Below, one piece after another: positions 1 to 8,914 of a stretch of DNA of 64,000 nucleotides. The position numbers were made by a program, and so were the translations under genes. The notes below the pieces were generated by a model. That model ran no database searches. It saw nothing but the letters and a program-made list of their open reading frames with translations, and was not told the DNA's origin. Numbering within the stretch: position 1 is the stretch's first letter; every line of letters starts with the position of its first letter. The stretch is from Chryseobacterium formosum (GTDB lineage: Bacteria; Bacteroidota; Bacteroidia; Flavobacteriales; Weeksellaceae), in the NCBI RefSeq assembly GCF_026460885.1, contig NZ_JAOVZW010000023.1, positions 109,063 through 173,062 of the forward strand, in the 5' to 3' direction.

Positions 1-2
1 TG

Positions 3-2654
3 ACAGGAAATATTACTTTAAATTCCACAAAAGCTATGACTGCAGGAATCGCTGCAGGAAGTGGTGCCGTAGGATATGGAGGGTATTTTTCAGGATTCTC
101 TTCTGTTCCCGCAATTACGAAAACTGGTGACTGTTACGCAGGAATTGAGCTTCAGGTTGATAACAATTATGATGCTTATCAATGGTATTTAAATGGAGTT
201 GCGATTACCGGAGCTACAACTTATTTTATTAATCCTGAATTGTATGGAGCAGGAGCATATACTTGTTCGGTAACGAAAAATAACTGTGAAACAAAATTGA
301 CGACGATTTATAACTACACATTATGTCCGCCAATTTCAACAACAACTTATACAATCGGATCTTGTAATACAAAAGTAATTACGCCTGCATTTACAAGCTC
401 TACACAAAACATTGTTCCTTCATTAACAGCAATTATTGCTCAGCCAACTAACGGAACAGCAACTGTAAATTCAACTACAGGTCAAATTACATACACACCA
501 AATGCAACGACCGTAAATACTACAGATCAGTTTATTTATTATATTCAAGGAAACGGAAATCCATTTGCTTTTGAATATTTTAAAATTATAATTAATACAG
601 ATGCTCTTCAGGTAAATAATGCTTCAATAAGCATTTGTAACAGTACTTCAGGAAATGGAACCTATAATTTGACAACTGCGAATGTAACATCGGCTGTTGG
701 AGCAAGTATTACTTATTTTACCAATTCAAATTTGACCGGTCAAATTGCTGTTCCTACAAATTATACAGGACCTGCAGGAATTATTTACGCTAATGTAACT
801 TCAACTTACGGATGTTCTAAAGTTGCGCAGATTACATTAATCATGAACCAATCTCCAAATATCAATACAAGTGCTTATAATGCAGAGTTTTGTGATGATA
901 ATTTTTCTGGAGTTATCAATATAAATTTTGCAACCGTTACTCCTCAAATTGTTACAAATTCAGCGAGTTTTATTGTAAAATATTATTTAAATCAAGCTGA
1001 TGCAACCGCAGGAAATAATAATACATTACCAACTAACTGGAATTACACTTCAAATACAACAGTTTATATAAGAGTTGAAAGTACAAACGGTTGTCCTCCC
1101 GCTTTTGGACAAATCAATTTTGTGATTAAAAATAAGGTTCCTTTGTTAACTCCTACACATGTATTAGAAATTTGTGACACAGACATGAATGGTTCTGAAA
1201 CTGTCAATTTAATGAATTATAAAAATATTTTCACCACAGATCCTGCAACCTCGGTTACTTTCCATAGTAGTTTGGCAGATGCACAATCAGGAGCAAATGC
1301 AATCTCTGCAACACAAACAATCAACAACGGAACAACAGGAACTTTTTATTTAAGATTCACTAATGCAACACAGTGTTTTAATACAGCTAATTTAGCTATC
1401 AAAGTAAATGCTGTTCCTAATATCAATATTGCGAATTTTAACGGTAATCTTTGTGATGATAATTTTGACGGAATTGTAAACGTAAATTTTGCGACCATAA
1501 CTCCACAAGTTGTAACAAATTCAGCAAATTTTACAGTAAGATATTACTTAAGTCAAGCCGATGCAACTGCAGGAAACGGGAATACACTTCCAACCAACTG
1601 GACGTATACTTCAGCAACAATTGTTTACATAAGAGTGGATGGTACAAGTACAACTTGCCCTACTGCTTTTGGACAAATTAATTTTACCGTAGGTAACAAA
1701 CTGACTCTTCTAACAACAAATGTAACGACACAAGTTTGTGATAATGATTTAGATGGCTCTCAAAGTGTAAATCTTAGTGATTATAAAAATCAATTTACGG
1801 CAGATCCGTCAGTTACCCTTACTTTCTATTCTACTTTAGCCAATGCGCAAGCTGGAACTAATGCCATACCTGCAACTCAGGTTATTACAACTTCAGCAAC
1901 TTTCTATATTAGATTTACAAGTAATAATGCTTGTCCGAACATTGGAACTCTAACAATTAGTTTAAAATCTCCAAAAAAATCAAGTACTTTACAAGATCAG
2001 ACTATTTGTCTAGACGCAAAAGCAATTCTTAATGCAGGTAATGGATTTACATCTTATTTGTGGAGCACAGGAGCAACTACCTCGTCAATTACCGTTGGTG
2101 TTGGAACTTACTTTGTAGATTTAGGATTTAACGGATGTATTTACAGACAAACAGTAACCGTAACAGCCGCTCAAGCTCCAACAATCACAAGCATTGTTGT
2201 TACAGGAACAAGTGCAACAATTAATGTTACAGGAGGAACTGCACCTTATCAATATTCATTAAACGGTTCAGATTACCAGAGTTCAAATGTATTCTCAGGA
2301 TTAACAAGAGGACCGCACAAAGTTTACGTAATTGGGAGAGATGGATGTCAACCCGTGATTAAAGATTTCTTAATTTTAAATTTAATTAATACAATTACTC
2401 CAAATGGGGACGGAAGAAATGATGTTTTAGATTATTCTGACTTAAAAATTAAGGATCAAGTAAATATTGAAGTGGTTGATAGATACGGAGCAAAGGTTTA
2501 CAAATCATCCCCAAATAACTACAAATGGGATGGAAAATCAGGTGGCAGAAATCTACCAACAGGGACTTACTGGTATATTATCAGATGGATTGAACCGGAC
2601 ACAAAATTGCCAGTTTCTCATTCTGGGTGGCTTTTAATTAAGAATAGAGAATAG
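3..2654 (+). CDS. T9SS type B secreted IgGFc-binding-like protein, 5' end cut by window
   Basis: The frame is already open at the first bases, and the first residues match an internal segment (about residue 440) of the paralogue at 8915, so roughly 440 N-terminal residues lie outside the window. What remains is a PKD/Ig-like segment, a cadherin-like segment, two tandem copies of a 187-residue module carrying Cys-Asp-x-Asp-type loops, a PKD-like repeat with the phrase YLWSTGATT, a SprB-like repeat and a C-terminal CHU_C/type B sorting domain (TITPNGDGRND ... DRYG ... GTYWY ... GWLLIKNRE). By family knowledge the tail directs export through the type IX system. It is the first of four tandem paralogues. 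Function is inferred to be a surface adhesin. Confidence 0.9.
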   Translation, partial: TGNITLNSTKAMTAGIAAGSGAVGYGGYFSGFSSVPAITKTGDCYAGIELQVDNNYDAYQWYLNGVAITGATTYFINPELYGAGAYTCSVTKNNCETKLTTIYNYTLCPPISTTTYTIGSCNTKVITPAFTSSTQNIVPSLTAIIAQPTNGTATVNSTTGQITYTPNATTVNTTDQFIYYIQGNGNPFAFEYFKIIINTDALQVNNASISICNSTSGNGTYNLTTANVTSAVGASITYFTNSNLTGQIAVPTNYTGPAGIIYANVTSTYGCSKVAQITLIMNQSPNINTSAYNAEFCDDNFSGVININFATVTPQIVTNSASFIVKYYLNQADATAGNNNTLPTNWNYTSNTTVYIRVESTNGCPPAFGQINFVIKNKVPLLTPTHVLEICDTDMNGSETVNLMNYKNIFTTDPATSVTFHSSLADAQSGANAISATQTINNGTTGTFYLRFTNATQCFNTANLAIKVNAVPNINIANFNGNLCDDNFDGIVNVNFATITPQVVTNSANFTVRYYLSQADATAGNGNTLPTNWTYTSATIVYIRVDGTSTTCPTAFGQINFTVGNKLTLLTTNVTTQVCDNDLDGSQSVNLSDYKNQFTADPSVTLTFYSTLANAQAGTNAIPATQVITTSATFYIRFTSNNACPNIGTLTISLKSPKKSSTLQDQTICLDAKAILNAGNGFTSYLWSTGATTSSITVGVGTYFVDLGFNGCIYRQTVTVTAAQAPTITSIVVTGTSATINVTGGTAPYQYSLNGSDYQSSNVFSGLTRGPHKVYVIGRDGCQPVIKDFLILNLINTITPNGDGRNDVLDYSDLKIKDQVNIEVVDRYGAKVYKSSPNNYKWDGKSGGRNLPTGTYWYIIRWIEPDTKLPVSHSGWLLIKNRE
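888..1965 (+). repeat. Tandem internal duplication inside the first large secreted protein
   Basis: Two consecutive modules of about 561 nt (187 residues) begin at 888 and 1449. Each opens with CDDNF-(S/D)-G, contains the phrase QADATAGN-NTLPTNW, and has a second Cys-Asp loop (CDTDMNG, CDNDLDG) halfway. The same module occurs once in the paralogue at 8915 and is missing from the two paralogues between them. Confidence 0.85.
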
Positions 2655-2702
2655 ATTTTAAATTTTATTTATGATTTATTAACAATATATTAAAATTTAT
2701 TC

Positions 2703-2710
2703 TAATTTTG
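2703..2710 (+). promoter_or_regulatory. Bacteroidetes -7 promoter motif for the 2735 gene
   Basis: TAATTTTG matches TAnnTTTG exactly and ends 25 nt before the ATG. The following leader (TAGAAATCCTAATTCC) resembles the leader of the next paralogue, so the promoter appears to have been duplicated with the gene. Confidence 0.6.
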
Positions 2711-2734
2711 TAGAAATCCTAATTCCATAATTTT

Positions 2735-5700
2735 ATGAAAAGATTTCTACTAAGTTTTGCAGTAATGCTTCTGACAATCAACAGTCTTTTTGCACAAAGA
2801 GATACTGATCATTGGATTGCACCCTATTATAATTCAGGGGGAACATATTCTACTGCCGTTTATCTGTCAACAGATTCTGTAACGCCATTTGCAGTGAATA
2901 TTTTCAGTAATAATGTGCAGATCAATACCACTCCTATTATGGTGAGTAAAAACAATCCTGTTACTTATGATGTGGGAACTTATATTTCTACAGCTTCCAC
3001 AAGTGACGGTTTTAAAGTTCTTAATAAAGGATTGTATTTAAAAGGAGCAAAACCTTTTTATTGCACTTTAAGAACGGCGCAAATCTCTCATGGCGAAATT
3101 GTAACAAGTAAAGGAAAAGCTGGAATAGGTAAAGAGTTTTATGTTGCAAATACACCTTACGCGGGAAGTACAGCTACCCTTTACAGTTTTACTGCAGGGG
3201 TTATGGCTACCGAAGACGCTACAACTGTGACAGTTAGCTGGCCAGGAACAATAACGTTTTTTGGACAACCGGCCACCCCACCGTCCAATCCCTATACTTT
3301 TACATTAAATAAGGGGGAATCATTTATATTTGCAGGAAATGCTGCAAGTGCCGCTCCGTTTATGGGAGCTAAAATAACTTCCACTAAACCAATCACGCTC
3401 ACTAATGGTAACATGAATGGAAATTTTGGAAATTCACCTTCAGGTTCAGATGCAATTCTTGACCAGTCTGTCCCTACCGAAAGATTGGGAAGCACTTTTG
3501 CAATGGTGAGAACACTTTCCACATCTTCAGACCTTGAAGGAGGTATAGTGATTGCTACGGAAGATAATACGCAAGTATTTATAAATGGATCATTGATACC
3601 TGCAGCTACTATTAACCAGGGACAATGGTACCGAATTCCAGGTTCGTCATATCAGTTGCAAGGAACTAGTGGACATTACAACATGCTCGTATCTACTTCT
3701 AAAAACGTTTACTTATATCAGTTGGTTTCTGTAGATGATAGCAATGCCACTTGTGGATTTAATTATATTCCTCCCCTCAACTGTTTCCTACCTAGAAAAA
3801 TTGATGAGATTGGTAAGGTAAATGAAATGCCAAACACATCATCTACTATCACTCTTAAACTTAATATTCTTACTGAGGCAGGAGCTACGGTTACTTATAG
3901 TACTAATGGAGGAACACCAATCACACCAACGGCAGCACAAGGGCCTTATCAGCTTCTAGGAAATACAAACTGGGTGACTTATGCAATAGAAGGTGTTACA
4001 GGAAATCTAACTATTCAATCTACAAAAGCGGTTACAGCTGGCGTAAACGGAGGATATAGCACTGCAGGCTACGGTGGTTATTTTGCAGGATTCTCTTCAA
4101 TACCAGTTATTGCAAAACAAACTGGAGATTGTATTCCCGGTATCATTTTGGAAGTTGACGACAGCTATGAAACTTATCAGTGGTATTTGAATGGTGGTAT
4201 CATTACAGGAGCTACATCTGCTACATATACACCAGCAGTTGCAGGGGATTATACTGTAAAAGTAACGATGGGTACGTGTCCACCAGTTACTACACCAATA
4301 TATAAAGTATTTACATGTTTAACTAATACCGTTAAAACTTTAAATATCTGCGGTACGAAAGCTATTATACCTGCATTTACTAGCTCAACGCAAACACCAG
4401 TACCGGGAACTGTACAAATCATTACGGCACCAACACAAGGTACTGCTACACTAAATCCTGCTACAGGAATTATTACCTACGTACCAAATGCAGGCTACTT
4501 AGGGGCAGATAAGATTATTTATAAATTCTGTGGAAATGCTGCTGAATTTGTAGATTGTGAACAAATTACACTAAACCTAAATGTTGTACCATTTGTACTT
4601 ACAGATGTAACAATCAAAACTTGTCAATATGCCGGCAAAGGATATTTTGATTTAACTACTGCGCCTGTAACTTCTTACAGCCCTACAACTAAAAAATTCT
4701 ATCCAACTTTAGCAGACTTAAATGCAAATACAAACCAAATCAGTAATCCTACAAATTATTTCTTTGGATTAGGATCAGTATATGTACAAGTAACTACAGA
4801 CGAAGGATGTATTGGAACGGCAAAAATCACTCTTGATTTCTACCCTACTCCAGTTGTAAATGAAACTACATTAACGGTATGTTTTATTGAAAATAATGAA
4901 ACAAAAGGAGTATTTAATCTTCCAAATGCGAATGTTACATCACAAACTCCAGTTACTAAAAAGTATTACCCAACGTTTACAGATGCAAGCAACGGAACGA
5001 ATGAAATAACACTTCCAGTAGATATGTATATTTCAGGAGACGGTGCTGTTTATGCAAGAGTATTTAATAGTAACGGATGTTATGCAATTGCAAAAATCAA
5101 TCTTAAAGTTACTCCTCCAAAGAAATCATCTTTATTGGTTGACAAATATATCTGTATTGATAGCAGAACTACATTAGATGCTGGAGCAGGATATCAGTCA
5201 TACCAATGGAGTACTGGTGCAACTACGCAAACAATTCAAGCAGTACCAGTAGGAGATTATTGGGTTATTCTTCAAAATGCAGGATGTTATACTAAACAAA
5301 CGGTTAGTGTGAAAAAAGCTTTGGAGCCAGTAATTACTTCAATAGAAATTTCTAATAATACAGCAACAGTTATTGTAACCGGAGGTACTGCACCTTTCAA
5401 ATATGCGGTAGACGGAACATCAACTTGGCAGGATTCTAATGTATTTACAAATTTGAGCAGAGGTCAACATACTTTCTATGTGAAAGACGAGTTCAACTGT
5501 TCTCCGGTATCTGTAGAAATTACAGTTCCAAATCTTGTAAATGCAATTACTCCAAACGGAGATAAAATAAATGATTTCATCGATTATAGTGAATTAGCTT
5601 ACAAAGACAATCTTTCTTTCACGATTTATGACAGATATGGTAATAAAGTCTTTGTCGGTGATAAATTCAATAACTACAAATGGGATGGAACTCAATCCAA

Positions 5701-5812
5701 TAAAAAGATTGTTACCGGAACATATTGGTATCACATCAATTGGACAGAACCAAATGCTACTAAAACTCCAATAAAATACACAGGTTGGATTTTAGTTAAG
5801 AATAGAGAATAG
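2735..5812 (+). CDS. T9SS type B secreted IgGFc-binding-like protein (1025 aa)
   Basis: The second of four tandem paralogues. Residues 1-20 form a signal peptide ending SLFA-Q. Residues of about 25-460 form an IgGFc-binding-protein-like N-terminal domain, with the shared start RDTDHWIAPYY and the conserved phrase LNCFLPRKIDEIGK. Next come a PKD/Ig-like segment (YQWYLNGG), a cadherin-like segment (about 545-640), shorter beta repeats, a YQWSTGATT PKD-like repeat, a SprB-like repeat and an approximately 85-residue type B sorting domain ending GWILVKNRE. It lacks the Cys-Asp 187-residue module seen in the first and fourth copies. A TAnnTTTG promoter precedes it and a strong terminator follows, so it is probably a single-gene unit. 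A surface adhesin role is inferred. Confidence 0.92.
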   Translation: MKRFLLSFAVMLLTINSLFAQRDTDHWIAPYYNSGGTYSTAVYLSTDSVTPFAVNIFSNNVQINTTPIMVSKNNPVTYDVGTYISTASTSDGFKVLNKGLYLKGAKPFYCTLRTAQISHGEIVTSKGKAGIGKEFYVANTPYAGSTATLYSFTAGVMATEDATTVTVSWPGTITFFGQPATPPSNPYTFTLNKGESFIFAGNAASAAPFMGAKITSTKPITLTNGNMNGNFGNSPSGSDAILDQSVPTERLGSTFAMVRTLSTSSDLEGGIVIATEDNTQVFINGSLIPAATINQGQWYRIPGSSYQLQGTSGHYNMLVSTSKNVYLYQLVSVDDSNATCGFNYIPPLNCFLPRKIDEIGKVNEMPNTSSTITLKLNILTEAGATVTYSTNGGTPITPTAAQGPYQLLGNTNWVTYAIEGVTGNLTIQSTKAVTAGVNGGYSTAGYGGYFAGFSSIPVIAKQTGDCIPGIILEVDDSYETYQWYLNGGIITGATSATYTPAVAGDYTVKVTMGTCPPVTTPIYKVFTCLTNTVKTLNICGTKAIIPAFTSSTQTPVPGTVQIITAPTQGTATLNPATGIITYVPNAGYLGADKIIYKFCGNAAEFVDCEQITLNLNVVPFVLTDVTIKTCQYAGKGYFDLTTAPVTSYSPTTKKFYPTLADLNANTNQISNPTNYFFGLGSVYVQVTTDEGCIGTAKITLDFYPTPVVNETTLTVCFIENNETKGVFNLPNANVTSQTPVTKKYYPTFTDASNGTNEITLPVDMYISGDGAVYARVFNSNGCYAIAKINLKVTPPKKSSLLVDKYICIDSRTTLDAGAGYQSYQWSTGATTQTIQAVPVGDYWVILQNAGCYTKQTVSVKKALEPVITSIEISNNTATVIVTGGTAPFKYAVDGTSTWQDSNVFTNLSRGQHTFYVKDEFNCSPVSVEITVPNLVNAITPNGDKINDFIDYSELAYKDNLSFTIYDRYGNKVFVGDKFNNYKWDGTQSNKKIVTGTYWYHINWTEPNATKTPIKYTGWILVKNRE

Positions 5813-5831
5813 AATCTTAAATAATAGAATG

Positions 5832-5866
5832 AAAATACCACAACTTAACTGTTGTGGTATTTTTTT
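5832..5866 (+). terminator. Rho-independent terminator after the 2735 gene
   Basis: A perfect stem (AAAATACCACAAC with its complement) around a 6-nt loop is followed by a T run, about 20 nt after the stop codon. Confidence 0.85.
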
Positions 5867-5931
5867 ATCATAAATTTAATTTTTTTTATATTTTTTTTAT
5901 AAAACATATGAATTATTACATTATTTTTGTA

Positions 5932-5939
5932 TGAATCCT
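5932..5939 (+). promoter_or_regulatory. -7 promoter motif for the 5951 gene
   Basis: TATTTTTG lies only 11 nt before the ATG, so the mRNA leader would be a few nucleotides at most. The leader GAATCCTAATCC echoes that of the 2735 gene. Confidence 0.6.
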
Positions 5940-5950
5940 AATCCTAGACT

Positions 5951-8800
5951 ATGACAAAACTTCTACTTACTTTTTTAATGGTAATTTTTAGTAGTAATAT
6001 CCTATTCGCTCAGAGAGACACAGAGCATTGGATAGCGCCCTACTATGAATCAACCTCTTACACTGGACGAACATTATATTTGTCCACAGATTCGACCACA
6101 CCTTTTACCGTTACTGTTTATAGCAATAATGTTGCACTCGGAACAGTGACAATAAGTAAAGGATCTCCTCAAATTTATGCAGTTCCAGCGCAATATATTG
6201 CCGGTTCTAGTGTATCTGATGCCTTTAGAGTAATTAACAAAGGACTTTATTTGAGTGGAGAAAAGCCATTTTACTGTACACTAAGAATGGCAAGTAGTAC
6301 AACGCACGCTGAAATCGTTACCAGTAAGGGTAAAGCCGGTATTGGTAAAGAATTTTATGTAGCGGCAACTCCTTCAATTTATACCTCTACAAGTAACAAC
6401 TTTACTGCGGGAGTTTTAGCAACAGAAAACAATACAACAGTTACTGTAACATGGAGCGCAACTACACCTATAACATTTCTTGGTAGTGCACCTGCAACAA
6501 ACACCCATACGTTTGTATTGAACAAAGGGCAATCTTTTATTTTTGCTGGAAACGGGGCAACTGCTGCAAATATGCAAGCATTTATCGGAGCTAAAATTGT
6601 TTCTGATAAACCAATTACTTTGACTAACGGTAACATGAATGGAAATTTTGGTACTGTAAGTAATCTTGGTTCTGACTCTATTTTGGATCAATCTGTTCCA
6701 GTTGAAAGACTTGGAAATACTTTTGCAATGGTAAGAACAAGATCTACTTCTCCAGATGTAGAAGGTGGAATTATAATTGCAACTGAAAATAATACACAAG
6801 TATATTTAAATGGTTCTGGAACTGCTGTTGCAACCTTAAATCAAGGTCAATGGTATAGAATTTCAGGAAGTAATTATATCGTACAGGGCGGAACGCATGC
6901 TAATATGTTTATTAGTACTACAAAAAATGTTTATTTATATCAACTTGTAACTGTTGACAACAGTAGTGCAACTTGTGGTTTCAACTACATTCCGCCATTG
7001 AACTGTTTTTTACCTAGAAAAATTGATGAAATTGGAAAAATTAACGAAATGCCTTCCGGTACTGGTGGAGCAAGTGTTGTAGCAAGCGGAACTAATGTAA
7101 AATTAAATATTCTTACTGAAGCGGGTGCTGTTGTTACTTATACCGTTAATGGAGGAGCACCAATAACTCCAACTGCAGCACAAGGACCATATGTAGTGAC
7201 AGGAAATACGAACTGGGTAACATATGGTATAGAAAATATGACAGGAACTGTAGCTGTAGCTTCTAATAAAGCTGTAACTGCAGGAATCAACGGTGGATAC
7301 AGTACATCAGGATATGGTGGTTACTTTGCAGGTTTCTCTTCTATTCCACTTATTGCAAAACAGACGGGAGATTGTATTCCAGGCTTAGTTTTAGAAGTTG
7401 ATGATAGTTATGATACTTATCAGTGGTTTAGAAATGGGGTAGCAATTCCTGGAGCTACAACCAATTCATACACACCTACCACTGCAGGAAACTATACTGT
7501 AACTATTACAGTTGGATCTTGTATACCTGCAACAACGCCAATCTATAAAGTTTTTACTTGTTTGCAAAAAACAACAAAAACAAAAACAGTTTGTGAAGGT
7601 TATTTAAATATTGTACCCGAATTCACAACATCTCAACAAAATTTCACACCAGGAAGTGTACAAATTATTACACAACCAACAAATGGTACTGCAATATTGA
7701 ATCCTACAACGGGTGTTATAGGGTATACTCCAAACTTTGGTTTTGTAGGAAATGATAAAATTGTATATAAATTCTGCGGAAATGATCCTGAGTTTGTAGA
7801 CTGTGAAGAAATTACACTTACTTTAACAATAGCAGAAAGCCCTACAGTTAATCCTGCAACATTAAGAACTTGTTTTCTTGAAAGTAATACAGCAACTGGA
7901 TTATTTAATCTAACAACCGCTAATGTAAGTACACAATCAGGTATTATTAAAACATATTATCCTTCATTAACGGATGCTCACAACCAGACTAACGAAATTC
8001 TAAATTTTGCAAATTATACAGCACCAAATGGTGTGGTTTATGTAAGGGTACGCAATGCAAACGGATGTTATAATGTTGCTCAGATTACTCTTGTAGTATT
8101 TCCTCCAACAAAATCAACAGTTCTTGTAGACAAAGTAATTTGTATTGAAGACAGAACTATATTAGATGCAGGTACAGGTTTTTCAAGTTATGAATGGAGC
8201 ACAGGAGCTACAACTCAAACCATATCTAATGTAGGAGTTGGTACATATTGGGTGAAACTTAAAACAGGAGACTGTACCACAAAACAGGAAGTTAAAGTAT
8301 ACGCTTCAGAACAGCCGGTAATTTCAAATATTGATGTTTCAAACAACAGCATTACTATAACTGCAGTTGGAGGAGTAGGACCTTATGAATATTCAATTAA
8401 CAATAATAATTTTCAATCTTCAAACGTATTTACAGATCTTCCAAGAGGTGATGTGAAAGTTTATGTAAGAGATACTTTCAAATGTGTTCCGATTGAGGTA
8501 AGCATTACAATTCCTAATATTGTAAACGTAATTACCCCTAACTCAGATGGAGTAAATGATATTTTAGATTACTCAGCTCTTGCTAATAAACCAAATTTAG
8601 TTTTCGACATTTTTGATAGATACGGAAACAGAATTCACCAAGGAAATAAAGAAAATCGTTATACTTGGGATGGAACAACCAATGGTAAAAAGAGAGTTTC
8701 TACAGGAAACTATTGGTTCAGCATCAGTTGGAATGAGAATGGACAAGCTAAAACACCAATCAAATTCTCAGGCTGGATTTTAGTTAAAAACAGAGAATAA
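5951..8800 (+). CDS. T9SS type B secreted IgGFc-binding-like protein (949 aa)
   Basis: The third paralogue and the shortest complete one. Residues 1-20 are a signal peptide (ILFA-Q). The N-terminal IgGFc-binding-like domain starts RDTEHWIAPYY and carries the same LNCFLPRKIDEIGK phrase as the 2735 product. It is followed by one PKD/Ig-like segment, a cadherin-like segment, one fewer beta repeat than the 2735 protein, a YEWSTGATT repeat, a SprB-like repeat and the type B sorting tail (VITPNSDGVND ... GWILVKNRE). It is closest to the 2735 protein along its length. Own promoter and terminator indicate monocistronic expression. Confidence 0.92.
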   Translation: MTKLLLTFLMVIFSSNILFAQRDTEHWIAPYYESTSYTGRTLYLSTDSTTPFTVTVYSNNVALGTVTISKGSPQIYAVPAQYIAGSSVSDAFRVINKGLYLSGEKPFYCTLRMASSTTHAEIVTSKGKAGIGKEFYVAATPSIYTSTSNNFTAGVLATENNTTVTVTWSATTPITFLGSAPATNTHTFVLNKGQSFIFAGNGATAANMQAFIGAKIVSDKPITLTNGNMNGNFGTVSNLGSDSILDQSVPVERLGNTFAMVRTRSTSPDVEGGIIIATENNTQVYLNGSGTAVATLNQGQWYRISGSNYIVQGGTHANMFISTTKNVYLYQLVTVDNSSATCGFNYIPPLNCFLPRKIDEIGKINEMPSGTGGASVVASGTNVKLNILTEAGAVVTYTVNGGAPITPTAAQGPYVVTGNTNWVTYGIENMTGTVAVASNKAVTAGINGGYSTSGYGGYFAGFSSIPLIAKQTGDCIPGLVLEVDDSYDTYQWFRNGVAIPGATTNSYTPTTAGNYTVTITVGSCIPATTPIYKVFTCLQKTTKTKTVCEGYLNIVPEFTTSQQNFTPGSVQIITQPTNGTAILNPTTGVIGYTPNFGFVGNDKIVYKFCGNDPEFVDCEEITLTLTIAESPTVNPATLRTCFLESNTATGLFNLTTANVSTQSGIIKTYYPSLTDAHNQTNEILNFANYTAPNGVVYVRVRNANGCYNVAQITLVVFPPTKSTVLVDKVICIEDRTILDAGTGFSSYEWSTGATTQTISNVGVGTYWVKLKTGDCTTKQEVKVYASEQPVISNIDVSNNSITITAVGGVGPYEYSINNNNFQSSNVFTDLPRGDVKVYVRDTFKCVPIEVSITIPNIVNVITPNSDGVNDILDYSALANKPNLVFDIFDRYGNRIHQGNKENRYTWDGTTNGKKRVSTGNYWFSISWNENGQAKTPIKFSGWILVKNRE

Positions 8801-8823
8801 TAATTCTTCCACTTAAATATTAT

Positions 8824-8853
8824 AAAAACCACGATATCAAATCGTGGTTTTTT
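8824..8853 (+). terminator. Rho-independent terminator after the 5951 gene
   Basis: A perfect 12-bp stem (AAAAACCACGAT with its complement) with a 5-nt loop runs into T residues. Confidence 0.85.
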
Positions 8854-8887
8854 GTTTATTTTAATAACTATTAACGTATTTTATTAT

Positions 8888-8895
8888 TAAATTTG
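8888..8895 (+). promoter_or_regulatory. -7 promoter motif for the 8915 gene
   Basis: TAAATTTG is an exact TAnnTTTG match ending 19 nt before the ATG. Confidence 0.55.
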
Positions 8896-8914
8896 TGATA
8901 AAATCAAGTGCAAA

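Noticed and set aside
6379..6799. Open frames on the minus strand inside the 5951 gene (and similar ones at 3068-3522)
   Set aside because: They mirror a coding strand of highly repetitive codons, have no ribosome-binding site, and the sense strand clearly encodes a conserved protein.
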